DNA from: Methanoregula sp.
Lineage (GTDB): Archaea; Halobacteriota; Methanomicrobia; Methanomicrobiales; Methanospirillaceae
Direction of reading: 5' to 3'
Length of the DNA stretch: 7,292 bases
NCBI RefSeq assembly: GCF_002835825.1
Contig: NZ_PIZH01000077.1
Span: 1-7,292, forward strand
The translations under genes and the position numbers were made by a program. The notes beneath the pieces are model-generated. The model saw nothing but the letters and a program-made list of their open reading frames with translations, made no database searches and was not told the origin of the DNA. Shown here piece after piece: positions 5,045-7,292 of the stretch (its first letter is position 1; each line of letters opens with the position of its first letter).

Positions 5045-5182
5045 AATGAGGGGGTGCCCCTCACAGCACCGCTGACCCGTGAGAGCTGCCGGGATCTGGA
5101 ATAAGGGAGCCAGGTGTATGCTACGTTCTAGGCAACGGCGGTGCATGTGATCCCGGTCGATGAGGCGTGCGAAAAATTATAA
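5045..5182 (+). pseudogene. TOBE/Mop-domain tail relic, copy 3, with two in-frame stops
   Basis: The plus-strand frame reads NEGVPLTAPLTRESCRDLE, a TAA stop (5102-5104), GSQVYATF, a TAG stop (5129-5131, in place of the AAG Lys seen in copies 1 and 2), then ATAVHVIPVDEACEKL and a final TAA at 5180-5182. Two codons present in the other copies are missing around the first stop. The frame at ACC-CGT is intact here, which shows that copy 2 lost a base at that point. The final stop abuts the stop of the minus-strand propeller gene in the sequence TTATAA. It is a decayed gene end with no ATPase part in front. Confidence 0.65.
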
Positions 5183-7292
5183 GAGTTTTACCTCGTTCAT
5201 CCGCTCCAGTGCTTTCGAGAGATCGCTCATCACGATCTTCGCATCGGACATGGTATACAGTGTGTTCTCGATGTAGAGTGCTCGTTTCACATGCGAAGTA
5301 TCTCCATAATACCCGTCATAATGGGTGACCTTTCCTTTCAGGATAAACCCGGTCTTCGGGTTGATACCATACACGTATACACCGCCCCAGGCCGGGGGCT
5401 GGTAGCAGTCGTACCCGATGGCATTGCAGCGGTACTTGTCCTCCAGGTGAAGGGGGAGCACGAGAATATCTCTCTCCTTGTCGAAGAGAAATGCTTTCGG
5501 ATCGGTGAGTACGGGTGACGAACTCCCCTCGCCACCGAGCGACTGGCTGCTGATGAGCTTGGGATCGTTCATGTCTGCGACATCGAAAAGGGCGATCTTG
5601 ACAGGTCCGGACTGCGAGTCCTTCCCGATACCGATGATATGGGTCGCGTCATAGGGATGGAGGTAGCTTGAGTACCCGGGGATTTTCAGCTCGCCGAGGA
5701 TCTTTGGCCGGGCCGGGTCGGAAAGGCCAATCACGAAGAACGGGTCGGTCTCGCGGAACGTGACCAGGTAGAGCCGGTCCCCCATGAACCGAGCAGCATA
5801 GATCCGCTCATTGGGTGCTATTCCCTGGAGTATCCCGGTTGTCCTGAGACTAGTGTCCAGTACGGTGACCATGCTCGATGTCGATGTACCCCACCGGTTT
5901 TGGGAGGCGTCAATCGTTGTTGCCACCCGGAGGTACCCGTCGTATTCGTCAAGCGAGTACTGGCTGAGGAGGAGGCCGTCGACTTTTCCTCCTGCAAGGT
6001 ACGTGATCTTCCCGTTGTCAATGGCAAAGGAATAGATTGTCGTGGATGCAGCTCCCCTGGAATAGCTGGTATCCGGGACTGCGATATACAGTGTCGAAGG
6101 GGAGACATACACTGTCCCGGCCGTTCCGACAAGGAAGGTCTTTCCCGTGACGGGTTCCAGACGGGAAATGTCAAGGGAGCCGAGGGTCGAGAAGGCATAT
6201 TCCTGGCCGCTCCTGTTGAACGCGTACACTGCAGGTGTTGATGTCCCACCATGATCATCGCGGATTGCCGGAAGCTGGAGGTTGTCAAGGGGCACGGGGA
6301 CTGGAGTGGCGGTAACGAAGTAGAGCCGGGTCCCAATCATCCGTGAACTGGAGTAATGACCGTCGATATCCAGCTGCCGGACGAGGACGGGCTTTTTGGG
6401 ATCGTTCACGGAGAAAACATACACAAACGTCCGCTCTCCGTACCCGCTCTGGCCACGGCAGGCAGCGGGAGCACACTCAACAAACGGCCTGATGCCATAG
6501 TCCCGTGCGATGAGCACAACCTTCCCGTCGTTGATATATAACGCTTCAGGAGTTCCGGTAAACTGGTAGGTGGACAGAACCTCGGCATTTTGTGCCGGGT
6601 ATGCCCTGACGATATGCATACAATTGCCCGAGACAACGTAGATATTCTCCCCGTCTGTCTTGATGATGTCCGCTTCGTCTACCTGCTTCACCTGCACGTT
6701 GGTGGTGGAGAATTCCCGTGTAGCAGCCGGCACTGCCGTTGATGACGGTGCAGGGGCATTCGTATGAATGGCTGCAACGGTCGGGACTACGGTTGGCAGA
6801 GGCTGACCTGATGACAATTTGATCGTCCCGCTCACACCGGAGAATTCACCGGACTGGCTCTTCATCGTTGGCTTGAAGGAGGACGAATAGACCTGAATGA
6901 GGAGTTCCTCATTGGAGGTCAGGTTGGTTGTCCCGGTGATGGCAAACGCGTCTCCGATATAATGGTCGCGGATAGGGTTGATCCGGATAAAATATACCCC
7001 TCCGTAAGACTCCGACGAGGAGGTCTGCCGGGAAAACGAATTGGCTGAAGGAAGAGACTGGCCGGGAACAGGGCGTTCCAGGACATTAAACAGGGCAGTC
7101 CCGGTTGCCTTCTCATGAATGGCATCAACCGTCACGATGTATTCATCCGGTTTAAACGACTTCGTGTCCACGTCAAAGCTGAACATGCGTGTCCCGCCCG
7201 GGACAACCTGCATCTGAACAGGTTCCTCAGGCTGGGGAGCCGAACCTTCCGTATGGGCACGGATAAATGCGATCACCTCCTCGCGGGTTGCC
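5177..7292 (-). CDS. Secreted beta-propeller-domain protein (partial, 5' end beyond the window)
   Basis: At least 704 residues are encoded; the frame stays open to the right edge, so the true start and signal peptide lie outside. The GTG at 7276 sits directly against GAGGAG with no spacer and is not a believable start. Numbering from that GTG: an Ig-like segment at 17-68 (GGTRMFSFDVD, DEYIVTVDAI), a second at 94-155 (GDAFAITGTTNLTSNEEL, SSFKPTMKSQSGEF) of the kind common in methanogen surface proteins, a Pro/Thr/Ala/Ser-rich linker at 157-188, then a large propeller from 189 to the end. The propeller opens with TTNVQVKQVDEADIIKTDGE (191-210), the hallmark of the archaeal/bacterial secreted C-terminal beta-propeller family (Pfam Beta_propel). 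Cysteine pairs CAPAAC and CNAIGYDC could be disulfides, fitting an extracellular site. It is probably a cell-surface binding or structural protein; the ligand is unknown. Confidence 0.85.
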   Translation of the reverse strand, partial: ATREEVIAFIRAHTEGSAPQPEEPVQMQVVPGGTRMFSFDVDTKSFKPDEYIVTVDAIHEKATGTALFNVLERPVPGQSLPSANSFSRQTSSSESYGGVYFIRINPIRDHYIGDAFAITGTTNLTSNEELLIQVYSSSFKPTMKSQSGEFSGVSGTIKLSSGQPLPTVVPTVAAIHTNAPAPSSTAVPAATREFSTTNVQVKQVDEADIIKTDGENIYVVSGNCMHIVRAYPAQNAEVLSTYQFTGTPEALYINDGKVVLIARDYGIRPFVECAPAACRGQSGYGERTFVYVFSVNDPKKPVLVRQLDIDGHYSSSRMIGTRLYFVTATPVPVPLDNLQLPAIRDDHGGTSTPAVYAFNRSGQEYAFSTLGSLDISRLEPVTGKTFLVGTAGTVYVSPSTLYIAVPDTSYSRGAASTTIYSFAIDNGKITYLAGGKVDGLLLSQYSLDEYDGYLRVATTIDASQNRWGTSTSSMVTVLDTSLRTTGILQGIAPNERIYAARFMGDRLYLVTFRETDPFFVIGLSDPARPKILGELKIPGYSSYLHPYDATHIIGIGKDSQSGPVKIALFDVADMNDPKLISSQSLGGEGSSSPVLTDPKAFLFDKERDILVLPLHLEDKYRCNAIGYDCYQPPAWGGVYVYGINPKTGFILKGKVTHYDGYYGDTSHVKRALYIENTLYTMSDAKIVMSDLSKALERMNEVKLL

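Larger units (their letters stand above)
4667..5176. other. Gene-free interval with an AT-rich island
   Basis: A 510-bp gap between the VOC gene and the beta-propeller gene. Up to 4798 it is GC-rich with a stem-loop. From 4799 to about 5000 it is strikingly AT-rich, carrying an 8-bp hairpin (4799-4818), TATTTTTAAA (4831-4840) that could serve as a TATA box, and the palindrome AAAAACCGGTTTTT (4933-4946). I see no credible reading frame in the island. From 5045 onward lies TOBE relic 3. No tRNA or known RNA fold was recognised. Confidence 0.5.

Noticed and set aside
2838..5182. Considering the three TOBE tails as a CRISPR array or an insertion-sequence family
   Set aside because: The units are over 1 kb apart, differ at codon third positions, lack inverted termini and no Cas or transposase gene is present.

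Overview
The window looks like chromosomal DNA of a methanogenic archaeon, most likely Methanomicrobiales (Methanoregula-like). The signs are a moderately high GC content, TATA-like boxes about 30 nt ahead of start codons with little Shine-Dalgarno sequence, a secreted archaeal-type beta-propeller protein, a lipoprotein transglutaminase, an iron-sulfur flavoprotein, and tails of a molybdate/tungstate-transporter-type TOBE domain. The lineage is inferred from protein style, not from a marker gene.

Layout, left to right. A palindrome-rich leader (1-200) precedes a TsaA/TrmO-like tRNA methyltransferase gene on the + strand (201-677). It converges with a minus-strand pair: a transglutaminase-like lipoprotein (776-1630) and, upstream of it, an iron-sulfur flavoprotein (1703-2572). 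The flavoprotein frame stays open to 2929, but that extension reads through a beheaded methyltransferase remnant and then antisense through a piece of another gene, so I place the start at 2572. A membrane-anchored TPR protein (2992-3678, minus) follows, then a 0.5 kb gap full of relics, then a VOC/glyoxalase-fold protein (4190-4666, plus). A second 0.5 kb gap holds an AT-rich, hairpin-bearing island. The right third is the 3' part of a large secreted beta-propeller protein (minus, stop at 5177, running off the right edge).

The main discovery is a set of three same-orientation relics of one protein tail: the C-terminal TOBE/Mop domain typical of ModC/WtpC-type molybdate/tungstate transporter ATPases. 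Their RESCRD-like cores begin at 2841, 4003 and 5078, so they are about 1.1 kb apart. Each is broken differently: one truncated, one with an internal deletion and frameshift, one with two in-frame stops. They differ at many synonymous positions, so they look like decayed paralogues and not one recent duplication. Two accessory genes, TPR and VOC, sit between the copies. The locus reads as a decaying tandem array, or as a site where gene 3' ends were repeatedly left behind by insertions.

No complete operon or pathway is visible. The flavoprotein and transglutaminase genes could be co-transcribed. The other genes look like single units with their own promoters. Nothing here is a CRISPR array, an rRNA or tRNA gene, or an intact mobile element.
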